Positions 40,920 through 48,998 of a DNA stretch of 64,000 nucleotides are shown here, piece by piece (positions within the stretch are counted from its first letter, which is position 1; each line of letters opens with the position of its first letter). This stretch comes from Bordetella genomosp. 11. Lineage in GTDB: Bacteria; Pseudomonadota; Gammaproteobacteria; Burkholderiales; Burkholderiaceae_B. Under the pieces are notes generated by a model. It made no database searches. It was not told the origin of the DNA and was given only the letters and a program-made list of their open reading frames with translations. The DNA lies in the NCBI RefSeq assembly GCF_002261215.1, contig NZ_NEVS01000004.1:806001-870000 (forward strand), given 5' to 3'. The position numbers were made by a program, and so were the translations under genes.

Positions 40920-41924
40920 ATGTTCAACCTAGACTCTGGCCGTACGGAATTGCTGTTTAACGCGCACATTGATGAATTCCACGTTGTCGACAAGGACACA
41001 ATGTTCAATGAATTATCTAAAGGCGCGTTTACGGACTTTCATCGAAAAAAAGCGAGTGTGTATTTTCTTGCCAAAACACGCCGAGTGGCATTTATTCCCA
41101 AAACATTCGGTATCGAAGCGGATTTTTGTTTGAACGGAAAGATAAAAATAGGAAATCGTGTAGAGGCAGTGCGATTCAATGTTGCAAAGATGCTTTTTGA
41201 GGCGAGCGGCGTTAAGACGCACTTTGCTTCCTGGGAGCATTGGGCAACGGAGGTAATGTCGGGATGGGGCCTAAAGGACGCTCAAAATCTGTCGGCGGGC
41301 GAGATGTATCGAAGGTTCATCGCAATCGACTTTGAACTCTCCAGCGGCGCCTACTTGTACATTGATTGCAAGTTCTTGCAAGGCGTGAAGGGAGGTGACC
41401 TGAGGGCCCGCACTGTCGTAAATCCTATTCAGCTTGCTCATATGTTTGATTGGAATGTGTTCGACGACATCGAGGTTCTGTATATCGGCAAGAGCAAGGG
41501 TAGCGTGCTCAATCGGACCATGAACCACAATAAATGGGGAGGCATTACGAGCGCGGTAAAAGAAGACGAGATGGTGCTCGTATATTTCATGAACATCGCG
41601 CACAGTCCGATGGCGAAAGTTACACCTTTCCAGATATTGAGAGTGGTCGGTGCGATAGACGATGACGAACTCGACCGAGATGCGGTGAGCGTGATTACAG
41701 AGGCTGCGCTTATCAAGCACTTCTTTAAGGAGAAGGGATTCAACGAGCAGGTAGTAACTCAGCCGATTGAAGAGGTAGCTAAGATAAAAGAAATGCTGGT
41801 TGACCGTGGTTACACTGGAGTGCTCGTGGAGGTACGGCTTGATGGGCCTCTCGGCGTGCTGGGTACCGATGCCACTGGCTATCATAATCACCATGCTGCC
41901 CGTTATATGCTGCAGCAACTGTAG
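40920..41924 (+). CDS. Hypothetical protein with C-terminal GIY-YIG-like domain
   Basis: A 334-residue protein. The N-terminal ~190 residues are not recognised (opening MFNLDSGRTELLFNAHIDEF). From about residue 195 a GIY-YIG pattern appears: IEVLYIGKSKGSVLNRTMNHNKW, with YIGKS matching the YIG motif and Arg/His in the next helix, MVLVYFMNI, then VITEAALIKHFF and FNEQVV with the catalytic-type Glu and final Asn. ATG at 40920 is preferred to the GTG-like starts further up because similarity begins there. AT-richer than core genes and isolated from its neighbours, consistent with recent transfer. It might be a defence or phage-related nuclease; not proven. Confidence 0.6.
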   Translation: MFNLDSGRTELLFNAHIDEFHVVDKDTMFNELSKGAFTDFHRKKASVYFLAKTRRVAFIPKTFGIEADFCLNGKIKIGNRVEAVRFNVAKMLFEASGVKTHFASWEHWATEVMSGWGLKDAQNLSAGEMYRRFIAIDFELSSGAYLYIDCKFLQGVKGGDLRARTVVNPIQLAHMFDWNVFDDIEVLYIGKSKGSVLNRTMNHNKWGGITSAVKEDEMVLVYFMNIAHSPMAKVTPFQILRVVGAIDDDELDRDAVSVITEAALIKHFFKEKGFNEQVVTQPIEEVAKIKEMLVDRGYTGVLVEVRLDGPLGVLGTDATGYHNHHAARYMLQQL

Positions 41925-42154
41925 TGCTTCCAGCAAAGGGCGGGTCCAGCTCAACATGAGCTTTGATCTATTGTTCCGTGGCAGCCTGCGCGTCTCCAGA
42001 GCGAGTGCCCTTCCTGCATAGATGTTGCACGCCGGCTCACGGCCAAGAACCGTCACGATTGTCGGCCCATAGCGACGACTAGCGTATTCTCTATCCACGC
42101 GACAGGCACGCTCGGTTTGTCGTTTAAATCCAATCAGGTATCTGGACGAGGTCC

Positions 42155-42544
42155 ATGGCAAACGCAGTGGCAGGTGGTGTTCGGGTTGTGCTCCGACTTG
42201 AAGGGCTGTGCATTCTTGTGGCTGGTGTTCTGGGCTACGCAAAATTCGGCAGTGGTTGGGGAACATTCGCTTTGTTCTTTCTTGCCCCAGACCTTTCCTT
42301 CGCGGGCTATCTTGCTGGATCGAAGGCGGGAGCTATCGCGTACAACCTGGCGCACTCTCTTGTCGGCCCGTTGGCAGTGCTGCTTACGGGAATTCTTCTG
42401 TCCGCACCCGTCGCGGTCACGGCCGGCATCATTTGGGTAGCGCATATCGGTCTAGACCGTGCGCTGGGCTATGGCCTCAAGTATTCGGCGGGGTTCAAGT
42501 TCACCCACTTGGGCGTCATTGGTCAGGGGCGCACTGGCGCCTGA
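42155..42544 (+). CDS. DUF4260 small membrane protein
   Basis: A 129-residue membrane protein with about four hydrophobic segments. It matches the DUF4260 pattern: LRLEGLCILVAGVLGYAKFG, FALFFLAPDLSFAGYLAGSKAGAIAYNLAHS, and the C-terminal IWVAHIGLDRALGYGLKYSAGFKFTHLG, in which the AHIGxDRxLGYGLK stretch is the strongest mark. The function of the family is unknown. The start has GAGG a few bases upstream. It converges on the carotenoid oxygenase gene, with 124 bp between stops, at the right border of the island. Confidence 0.82.
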   Translation: MANAVAGGVRVVLRLEGLCILVAGVLGYAKFGSGWGTFALFFLAPDLSFAGYLAGSKAGAIAYNLAHSLVGPLAVLLTGILLSAPVAVTAGIIWVAHIGLDRALGYGLKYSAGFKFTHLGVIGQGRTGA

Positions 42545-42668
42545 CCGTTCATTCAAGACAGCCTGCCCAAAGCGCGCTTATCCGCGCGGCGCGGCCACAA
42601 CCCAAGAGCGTTGGCAAATGTCTTCCCTGAATGGACCGCGACACGATGCAATCGACGCGACGGGCGCA

Positions 42669-44162
42669 TCAAGTCCTGGAAATCCAATTGCCGTGTAGTC
42701 CCTGCGGCACGCGCTGCGGCATCTCGATGACGGCGACGGGGGACTCTTCGATCCGGGTCGCGTCCAGCAAAACCAGGTTGCTGCCCTGGCGCACCGGATC
42801 GTAGGTGAAGGCCGCCAGATAACCGTCGTCCTCCGCACCACCGCCCGGCTTGGGCACGAACGCAGCCTCGCCAACGATCTGGTTACCCAGGTCATGGCGC
42901 GTGTATCGGCCGGTCTCGGTATCGAGCTTGAGCACGGTATTGAACACCGCCGAAGGCGGGTTGGCTTCTTTCAGCGAGGAGGTCAAGGTGGGCATGTAGA
43001 CGAAGCGAGTGGGTAGCGCCTCGCGTAGATGGTTTACTCGCGGAAATTCGGTAACCTCGTTCGAGAAGCCGGCGACCTTGAAGCTGCGGCTCGCCGGGTC
43101 GATGGTCATGCGCTTGAATGTGGGGGTAGGGCCGTACGCCAAGGCAAATTTGTCGTGCTGCACGTAGTCCACGACGATCTGCTGGCCGCGCTCGAATCCG
43201 TTGGCGAAGTGGAAGACAAAAAAGGGCTCGCCTTCGATCCAGATGGGAACACCGCCGTCCAACGGGAGCAATGCGATACGCATGCCCAGATCGGGACGCC
43301 ATTGCAGCATCGATTGGCCGGCCTTCGCTGCCTGGACATCGAACACCGCCGGTCCGGCGATAAGGACAACGTAGTGCTCCGTCAGGATGAAATCGTGGAT
43401 CATTGTGGGCATTGGAAGTTCCACCGAACTGGTGTTCACCAACATTCCGGAAGCATCGATGCGATGAAACTTCACCGTCGGCGTGCGCCAGCTGTATTCC
43501 AGTGCGTAGAGATCGCCCGTGCGCGGATGATGCCGATTGTGAGCGCCCAGGCGCAACGGTTCGGAGCCGCCGGCGGTCCACTGGCCCAAGGTATCCAGTT
43601 CCGCGCTTATCTCGTAGCTGGTCGTCGCTTCGTTGAGCGCGATAAAGCGGCCGCCATGCTGGATAATGTTCACGAACGCGCCGTTCTTCAAGAACGATGG
43701 CGCTTCTCCCGGTAGGAATAGGCCGCGATCGACAGGCACAGGATGTGCGAAGCTTCCAAAGACGGCCCTGCCGGCCCGGCGCTCCACCATCAGGCTTTCC
43801 GTCTTCACGAAACGGTTGCAATAACGGGCCTTTCCGTCTTCGATATAGACGGCATGGATCATGCCATCGCCGTCCAGCGGGTAGGTGTAGCCGATAGGCT
43901 TGAACTCCGGGTTGGGTCCGTTGCGCATGTAGACGCCGCGCAAGTCGGCGGGAATCTTCCCCGAACTCACCCGAAGATCGGGTACGTCGACCTCGCGCTG
44001 CACCGGAAGGAAGTTCCCGCTAAGATGCGGATCGTCGTAAGTCCAGGGCACATCGACTCCCTCGTCAGCCCGGGCCAGAGGCCATAGGGCATGGCTGCCG
44101 ATAAGCGTGGCCCCGCTGGCGGCCAGATGGTGAAACGCACGGCGTGTGAGTGGTGGCGACAT
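42669..44162 (-). CDS. Tat-exported carotenoid cleavage oxygenase family protein
   Basis: A 497-residue RPE65/CCD family enzyme, a seven-bladed propeller with an Fe(II) held by four His. Visible His-containing family blocks are GAHNRHHPRTGDLYAL, MIHDFILTEHYVVL, FFVFHFANGFERG and the C-terminal PQGLHGNWI. RNGPNPEFKP and GDGMIHAVYIEDGKARYCNRFV near the start are also family signatures. The N-terminus TRRAFHHLAASGATLIGSHALW is a twin-arginine-type signal, so it is probably periplasmic. ATG at 44162 with GGGGA upstream. It cleaves carotenoid- or stilbene-like double bonds with O2; substrate not readable. Downstream of a DUF1398 gene (73-bp gap). Confidence 0.87.
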   Translation of the reverse strand: MSPPLTRRAFHHLAASGATLIGSHALWPLARADEGVDVPWTYDDPHLSGNFLPVQREVDVPDLRVSSGKIPADLRGVYMRNGPNPEFKPIGYTYPLDGDGMIHAVYIEDGKARYCNRFVKTESLMVERRAGRAVFGSFAHPVPVDRGLFLPGEAPSFLKNGAFVNIIQHGGRFIALNEATTSYEISAELDTLGQWTAGGSEPLRLGAHNRHHPRTGDLYALEYSWRTPTVKFHRIDASGMLVNTSSVELPMPTMIHDFILTEHYVVLIAGPAVFDVQAAKAGQSMLQWRPDLGMRIALLPLDGGVPIWIEGEPFFVFHFANGFERGQQIVVDYVQHDKFALAYGPTPTFKRMTIDPASRSFKVAGFSNEVTEFPRVNHLREALPTRFVYMPTLTSSLKEANPPSAVFNTVLKLDTETGRYTRHDLGNQIVGEAAFVPKPGGGAEDDGYLAAFTYDPVRQGSNLVLLDATRIEESPVAVIEMPQRVPQGLHGNWISRT

Positions 44163-44235
44163 GATGGTCCCCAAGAAATGGACACAGTCCTCTCGCGCTC
44201 GGCACCGCGGGCGCATGGCAGCGTGTACGAATCGG

Positions 44236-44652
44236 CTATTGGCCTTCCAAAGCGGGATACTGCTCGACGTATTCCTCATCCAGGCAACCGTAGTACTTAA
44301 CGGTTCGAGCAACCAGGTCCACGTCGTAGCGGACGACACCTGCGCGCCACGCAGCCTGGAGAAATTCCGGAAACGTGCTGTCTCCAGCCTGGTCGGTCTG
44401 CAGCGCCTTTACGAGCGCATGCCTATCGAACGCCGGTACGTCTGCCGCGCCTGTCACCAGCGGCGTTCCCTGCATGACCACCGGCCCATCCTGGGTCAGA
44501 TACAGGCTCTGGCATGCCGGTAAGAACCATATATTCCGCACGACGCCCGCTCGACGAAGGGTATCGGCCAGGTATGGAAACCCGCCCACTTTAGGTCCGT
44601 CGATCACGGCCCGCTGCTGCGCGGACTTTAGATTCTCTATCGCTTTGCTCAT
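44236..44652 (-). CDS. DUF1398 family protein
   Basis: A 138-residue soluble protein matching DUF1398: VGGFPYLADTLRRAGVVRNIWFLPACQSLYLTQDGPVV, GTPLVTGAADVPAFDRHALVKALQTDQAGDSTFPEFLQAAWRAGVVRYDVDLVARTVKYYGC. The function is not known; the family is found in enterobacteria and Burkholderiales. The ATG at 44652 is preferred because AGGAGG sits seven bases upstream; the ATG at 44658 is too close to it. First gene of a unit with the carotenoid oxygenase. Two perfect palindromes 57-90 bp upstream look like its operator. Confidence 0.82.
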   Translation of the reverse strand: MSKAIENLKSAQQRAVIDGPKVGGFPYLADTLRRAGVVRNIWFLPACQSLYLTQDGPVVMQGTPLVTGAADVPAFDRHALVKALQTDQAGDSTFPEFLQAAWRAGVVRYDVDLVARTVKYYGCLDEEYVEQYPALEGQ

Positions 44653-44708
44653 TGCCATTCCTCCTATTGCGGAAGCGTTGGTGCGAGAACGTGTGGAGGA
44701 GGCATGGC

Positions 44709-44741
44709 TTTCCATGGAAACTACTGTCGTTTCCATGGAAA
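44709..44741. promoter_or_regulatory. Twin 12-bp palindromes upstream of DUF1398-carotenoid oxygenase
   Basis: TTTCCATGGAAA at 44709-44720 and again at 44730-44741, centres 21 bp apart (two helical turns), with CTACTGTCG between. Identical perfect palindromes at this phasing indicate a dimeric repressor or activator bound twice on one DNA face. The regulator is not identified; the IclR genes to the right are the nearest candidates but IclR sites usually look different. Confidence 0.65.
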
Positions 44742-44882
44742 GGATTGTCAAGGTTGATTGTCGAGGTCATCACGTGGACAAAAGAATGGGAGATCTCACA
44801 TGTGAGGTGAATGCCCGCAGCGGATTACTGTTTTTTGGTGACGACCCGTCCTTCCGAATGTATGTGTACGGCTGGCTACGCG

Positions 44883-45665
44883 CTAAACCCCATCCCGCAT
44901 CCCCAGCATGCGCTCGACTTCCCGCGCCAGCGCCACCAGCCGTGGACCGATGTCCGCCGCCCGTTCCCGGTATGGTCCATCGCTGGATGGCACGCCGCAA
45001 TTGAACACATACAAAAGCGACTGATAGGGACGGCAGAGCGGTGCGGCGAAACCGTACGCATCTGGGCGCCACTGCACGTTGTTGCCGCAGTACCCCTTGC
45101 GCTCCAGATCCCTGCGGGCGGCCGGCAATGTGCCGATATGCGCGGCGTAGTGGCCGGGGTCGGCCAGTTTCAGTTGGTTCAGGACGGCCGCGCGATCGGC
45201 GTCGGACGTTCGCGCCAGCCACGCCTTGCCCGCCGCGCTGGATAGCAGGGGCAGGGCCGCGCCGATGTCCGGGCGCGTTTGCAGTGCCTCGTTGGACCTT
45301 GCCGTATCCACATAGACCATCTGCAGCCGGTCCCGCACCACCAGCGACACGGCGCCGCGTATGTGGTTGGCCACCATTTTCATCAAGGGCCGGGCGACCT
45401 GGCGGATGTGCATGCTGGCCAGCAGGGGATGGCTAAGCGCCAGTACTGCCGCGCCTAATCTGTAGCGCGGCGGCTTCCCGATCGCTTGCAGGTAGCCCAG
45501 TTGCACCAGCGTATGCGTCAGGCGCGCCACCGCGCTTCGGGACAGTCCGGTGCGCAGCGCAAAGTCCTTGTTGGCCAGGAGGGGGCGTTCCGCGCTGAAG
45601 CACGCCAGGATGTCGATGCCGTGCGCCAGGGTGGTGGCGAAGTCGGGGTCGTGGCGCTCAGGCAT
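44883..45665 (-). CDS. IclR-family transcriptional regulator (second of tandem pair)
   Basis: A 260-residue IclR regulator. Winged helix at the N-terminus (FATTLAHGIDILACFSAERPLLANKDFALRTGLSRSAVARLTHTLVQLGYL) and effector domain with RGAVSLVVRDRLQMVYVDTARSNEA and YGFAAPLCRPYQSLLYVFNCGVPS. ATG at 45665 overlaps the first IclR gene by 8 bp, so the pair is coupled. The two share layout and several blocks (DIL/VLQ helix, Y..FNCGVP), showing duplication. Together they are divergent from the acyl-CoA dehydrogenase operon. Ligand probably an intermediate of that pathway. Confidence 0.88.
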   Translation of the reverse strand: MPERHDPDFATTLAHGIDILACFSAERPLLANKDFALRTGLSRSAVARLTHTLVQLGYLQAIGKPPRYRLGAAVLALSHPLLASMHIRQVARPLMKMVANHIRGAVSLVVRDRLQMVYVDTARSNEALQTRPDIGAALPLLSSAAGKAWLARTSDADRAAVLNQLKLADPGHYAAHIGTLPAARRDLERKGYCGNNVQWRPDAYGFAAPLCRPYQSLLYVFNCGVPSSDGPYRERAADIGPRLVALAREVERMLGMRDGV

Positions 45666-46461
45666 CTTGGGCGTCCAGCATTTTTTCGACGCGCGCGACC
45701 AGTTTGCACAGGCGCGGCGCGATGCGCGTGCGCAGCGCGCCGGGACGCAGGCGGGACAGGGGCACGCCGCAATTGAAGACCAGCACGCGGCCCTCGACGG
45801 GCTTGCGCATGGGCACGGCGACCGCATGGATGTCCGATAGCCAGTCGCCCTCCGAGACGCAGTACCCATGCCGCGCGAAATCGTTCTGGGCTTGCAGCCA
45901 CGCTGCCTGGTGCTGGGTCCATGCGGGCGTGTCCTGCCGGCGCAGGGTTTCCAGGATCGGCCCGGCCTGGTCCGCCGGGGCCTGCGCCAGCCACGCGCGA
46001 CCCATGGCGCAGGGCAGCAAGGGAAGCAAGGCACCGATGCCGGGCCGGAAGGCAATGGCGTCGTGGCCGCGGCACGTTTCCAGATACACCATGTGCAGGC
46101 CATGCTGCATGCCCAGGGATACCGATCCGCCGGCGAATTCCGCCAGGCGCTGCATTATCGGCCGTGCAAGCTGGCGCACGCGCACGTTGGCAAGCAGGGG
46201 GTAGCTCAGCGACAGGACAGCCGGGCCCAGCCGATACCGCCGCAGGCCGGCGTCGTACGAAAGCAGGCCGCGCTGCACCAGGGTGTTGGTCAACCGCGAG
46301 ATGGTCGCCTTGGACAAGGCCGTGCGCGCGGACAGCTCGCCGTTGCTTAGCGCGGGCTCTCCGTGACGGAAGGCCTGGAGCACCGACAGGCCGTGCGCCA
46401 GCGTGGTGGCGAAGGCGGGATCGGGATGGCGCTGACGGGATGTGGCGGGCATGGGAGGCAT
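45658..46461 (-). CDS. IclR-family transcriptional regulator (first of tandem pair)
   Basis: A 267-residue IclR regulator with winged helix (FATTLAHGLSVLQAFRHGEPALSNGELSARTALSKATISRLTNTLVQRGLLSYD) and effector domain (GGSVSLGMQHGLHMVYLETCRGHDA... AVAVPMRKPVEGRVLVFNCGVP). Closest to its operon neighbour at 44883. It begins 193 bp from the acyl-CoA dehydrogenase start, with that gap as the shared control region. Retention of both duplicates suggests two ligands or two sets of targets. First gene of the minus-strand pair. Confidence 0.88.
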   Translation of the reverse strand: MPPMPATSRQRHPDPAFATTLAHGLSVLQAFRHGEPALSNGELSARTALSKATISRLTNTLVQRGLLSYDAGLRRYRLGPAVLSLSYPLLANVRVRQLARPIMQRLAEFAGGSVSLGMQHGLHMVYLETCRGHDAIAFRPGIGALLPLLPCAMGRAWLAQAPADQAGPILETLRRQDTPAWTQHQAAWLQAQNDFARHGYCVSEGDWLSDIHAVAVPMRKPVEGRVLVFNCGVPLSRLRPGALRTRIAPRLCKLVARVEKMLDAQDA

Positions 46462-46654
46462 CCGGATGCGGCATGGCCTGGCCGCGCGGGTGGTCCGATC
46501 ATAGAACAGCCGCGGGCGGCGCGGCGTGCCCCGCGTTCAAGATATCGAAACAGTTGTCTCGCGGATTCCAGGGTTTTGCTAGGCTGCTTCCAGCTGGATC
46601 CACGAGCCCGCGCACCCATACCGAACGCGGCCGCCAGGAAATGGAGACAAAGAC

Positions 46655-47821
46655 ATGATCAGGGATGCCGAAGGCTACGCGGGATTCATCGATAGCCTGC
46701 GCCGATTCGTCCGGGAACGTCTAATACCGCGCGAGGCGGAAGTCGCCGCGCGGGATGAGGTGCCTGGCGATATCGTGGCGGCCATGGCCGCGCAGGGCAT
46801 GTTCGGCTATTCGATACCGCAAGCCTACGGCGGCGCCGGCATGACGACCGAGGAGCTGATCCTGGCGGCGCTGGAGCTTTCTCAGTGTTCCGTGGCGTTC
46901 CGGGCGCGTGTCGGGACGAATACCGGGATCGGTTCCGAAGCCTTGGTGGCCGATGGCACCGAGGCACAGAAGCGGCGCTACCTGCCGGGATTGGCCAGCG
47001 GCGAGTTGACGGGCTGCTTCGCCCTGACGGAGCCGGAAGCGGGTTCGGACGCCACGGCCTTGCGCACGACGGCGGTGCGCGACGGTGACGAGTATGTGCT
47101 GAACGGCGAGAAATGCTTCATCACCAATGCGCCCCTGGCCGACGTGTTCACCGTGATGGCGCGTACCGACCCCAACGAGGCGGGCGCGCGCGGGATCACG
47201 GCATTCATCGTGGAGCGTGGCGCGCAGGGCCTGTCCACCGGGCAGGCGTACGACAAGATGGGACAGGCTGGCTCGCCGGTCTCCGCGGTGTACTTCCAGG
47301 ATTGCCGCGTGCCGGCCGCCAACATCATCGGCGGTCGCGAGGGCCAGGGGTTCAAGACGGCGATGAAGGTGCTGAATAAGCAGCGCATCCATCTGGCCGC
47401 GCTGTGCATCGGCCCGGCCATCCGCATGCTGGACGACACGATGCGCTTTGTGGCGCAACGCCGCCAGTTCGGCAAGCCGCTGATGGATTTCCAACTGGTG
47501 CAGGCGATGATCGCCGACTGCAATACCGAGATCCAGGCCGCGCGCGCGCTCGTGCTGCAAACCGCGCGCGCCCGGGACGAGGGCAGGGATGTGACGCTGG
47601 ACGCGTCGATGTGCAAGTACTTCGCGTCGGAAATGTGCGGCCGCGTGGCCGACCGCTGCGTGCAGATGCACGGCGGCTATGGCTATATCGCGGACTACGG
47701 CATCGAGCGCTTCTACCGCGACGTGCGGCTGTTCCGCCTGTACGAGGGCACCAGCCAGATCCACCAATTGACGATTGCCCGCCATACCTTGACGCAGGCG
47801 GGCCATACGCCCGGCCGCTAG
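46655..47821 (+). CDS. Acyl-CoA dehydrogenase (FAD), first of two in operon
   Basis: A 388-residue acyl-CoA dehydrogenase. Flavin and substrate blocks: CFALTEPEAGSDATALRTTAVRDGDEYVLNGEKCFITNAPLAD, QRRQFGKPLMDFQLVQ, QMHGGYGYIADYGIERFYRDVRLFRLYEGTSQIHQLTIAR, where the Glu of YEGTSQI is the likely catalytic base. It introduces the alpha-beta double bond into acyl-CoA with electron transfer to ETF. ATG with GGAGA upstream. First gene of a plus-strand run with a Bug receptor, a second dehydrogenase, a YhdH-type reductase and an NDP-forming acyl-CoA synthetase. Chain specificity not readable. Confidence 0.92.
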   Translation: MIRDAEGYAGFIDSLRRFVRERLIPREAEVAARDEVPGDIVAAMAAQGMFGYSIPQAYGGAGMTTEELILAALELSQCSVAFRARVGTNTGIGSEALVADGTEAQKRRYLPGLASGELTGCFALTEPEAGSDATALRTTAVRDGDEYVLNGEKCFITNAPLADVFTVMARTDPNEAGARGITAFIVERGAQGLSTGQAYDKMGQAGSPVSAVYFQDCRVPAANIIGGREGQGFKTAMKVLNKQRIHLAALCIGPAIRMLDDTMRFVAQRRQFGKPLMDFQLVQAMIADCNTEIQAARALVLQTARARDEGRDVTLDASMCKYFASEMCGRVADRCVQMHGGYGYIADYGIERFYRDVRLFRLYEGTSQIHQLTIARHTLTQAGHTPGR

Positions 47822-47936
47822 CCAGCCGCGCACGCCGGAGCCACGGCGTCGCGCGCAAGCCCGACGCCAGGTACACAGCCTTTCCCACAGCCGGGCCGCC
47901 AGAAGCCCGCATCGCACCGCCAAAGGAGACTTCGCC

Positions 47937-48920
47937 ATGCTTGCCCAACGCCTTCACGGATGGTTGACCGCCATCGCCATTGCCGCCTTATCGTGCATCG
48001 CGCCGCATGGCGCGTCGGCCGCCTATCCCGACAGGCCGATACGCTTGATCGTGCCGTTCGCGCCCGGCGGATCCACCGACATCCTGGGCCGCATCCTGGC
48101 CGATACGCTGCACCCCATACTGGGCCAGCCCATCATCGTGGAGAACCGGCCCGGCGCGGGCGGCAACATCGGCGGCGACTTCGTCGCCCGCGCGGCGCCC
48201 GATGGCTATACGCTGCTGCTGGCCGCGGCAGGCCCCACGGTGATCAACCCCAGCCTGTACCGCAATATGCCGTACGACCCGGCGAAGGACCTGGCCCCCA
48301 TCTCGTGCCTGGAGCGCGAACACAACCTGATGGTGGTGGGGAAGTCCATGCCGGCGAAGACCTTGCAGGAGTTCCTGGCGTATGCGCGGGCCCACCCTGG
48401 CAAGCTTTCTTTCGGTTCGCCGGGTAATGGTTCGCCCGCCCATCTTGCCGGCGAACTGCTGAACCAGAAGGCCGGCTTGAAGATGCAGCACGTGCCCTAC
48501 AAAGGGACCGGGCCGGCCATCACCGACCTGGTCGCCGGCCACATCGACATGATCATCGACAACATGCCGGCACTGCTGCCGCAGGTCAAGGCGGGCAATC
48601 TGCGGGCGCTGGCCGTGCCCAGCGATAAGCGCGCGACGGCCGCTCCGGATATTCCGACGTTCTCCGAGGCGGGGCTGGACGGTTTCGTGGTCATGGCCTG
48701 GAAGGGGCTGATGGCGCCGGCCAAGACCGACCCCGCGATCATCGAGCGCCTGCATGCCGCCGTGCTGCAGGCCTTGGCGGATCCGAAGCTGCGCACCCGT
48801 TTCCAGGAACTGGGCGCGGAGCCCCTGGGCAACACGCCCGCGGAATTCGCTCGCCAGATCACCGAGGAAACCGCGTGGTGGGGCAAGCTGGTGGCCTCCA
48901 CCGGGGCCAGCGTGCAATAG
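47937..48920 (+). CDS. Bug-family tripartite tricarboxylate transporter substrate-binding protein
   Basis: A 327-residue periplasmic receptor: signal peptide (WLTAIAIAALSCIAPHGASAAYP), IRLIVPFAPGGSTDILGRILA, IIVENRPGAGGNIGGDFVARAAPDGYTLLLA and the late WKGLMAPAKTDPAIIERLHAAV. It is flanked by acyl-CoA dehydrogenase genes on the same strand, so it probably captures the acid fed into this pathway (a small carboxylic acid activated by the synthetase at 51265). ATG has AAAGGAGAC upstream. As with the other two receptors here, no TctA/TctB genes are present. Confidence 0.93.
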   Translation: MLAQRLHGWLTAIAIAALSCIAPHGASAAYPDRPIRLIVPFAPGGSTDILGRILADTLHPILGQPIIVENRPGAGGNIGGDFVARAAPDGYTLLLAAAGPTVINPSLYRNMPYDPAKDLAPISCLEREHNLMVVGKSMPAKTLQEFLAYARAHPGKLSFGSPGNGSPAHLAGELLNQKAGLKMQHVPYKGTGPAITDLVAGHIDMIIDNMPALLPQVKAGNLRALAVPSDKRATAAPDIPTFSEAGLDGFVVMAWKGLMAPAKTDPAIIERLHAAVLQALADPKLRTRFQELGAEPLGNTPAEFARQITEETAWWGKLVASTGASVQ

Positions 48921-48998
48921 CCACGGCGCCGGCGGGGCAAGGACCGGCCCGCGGTCGCCGCGCCCGCGGGCCGGCGTGGAATTCAAGGAGTAGACGAG

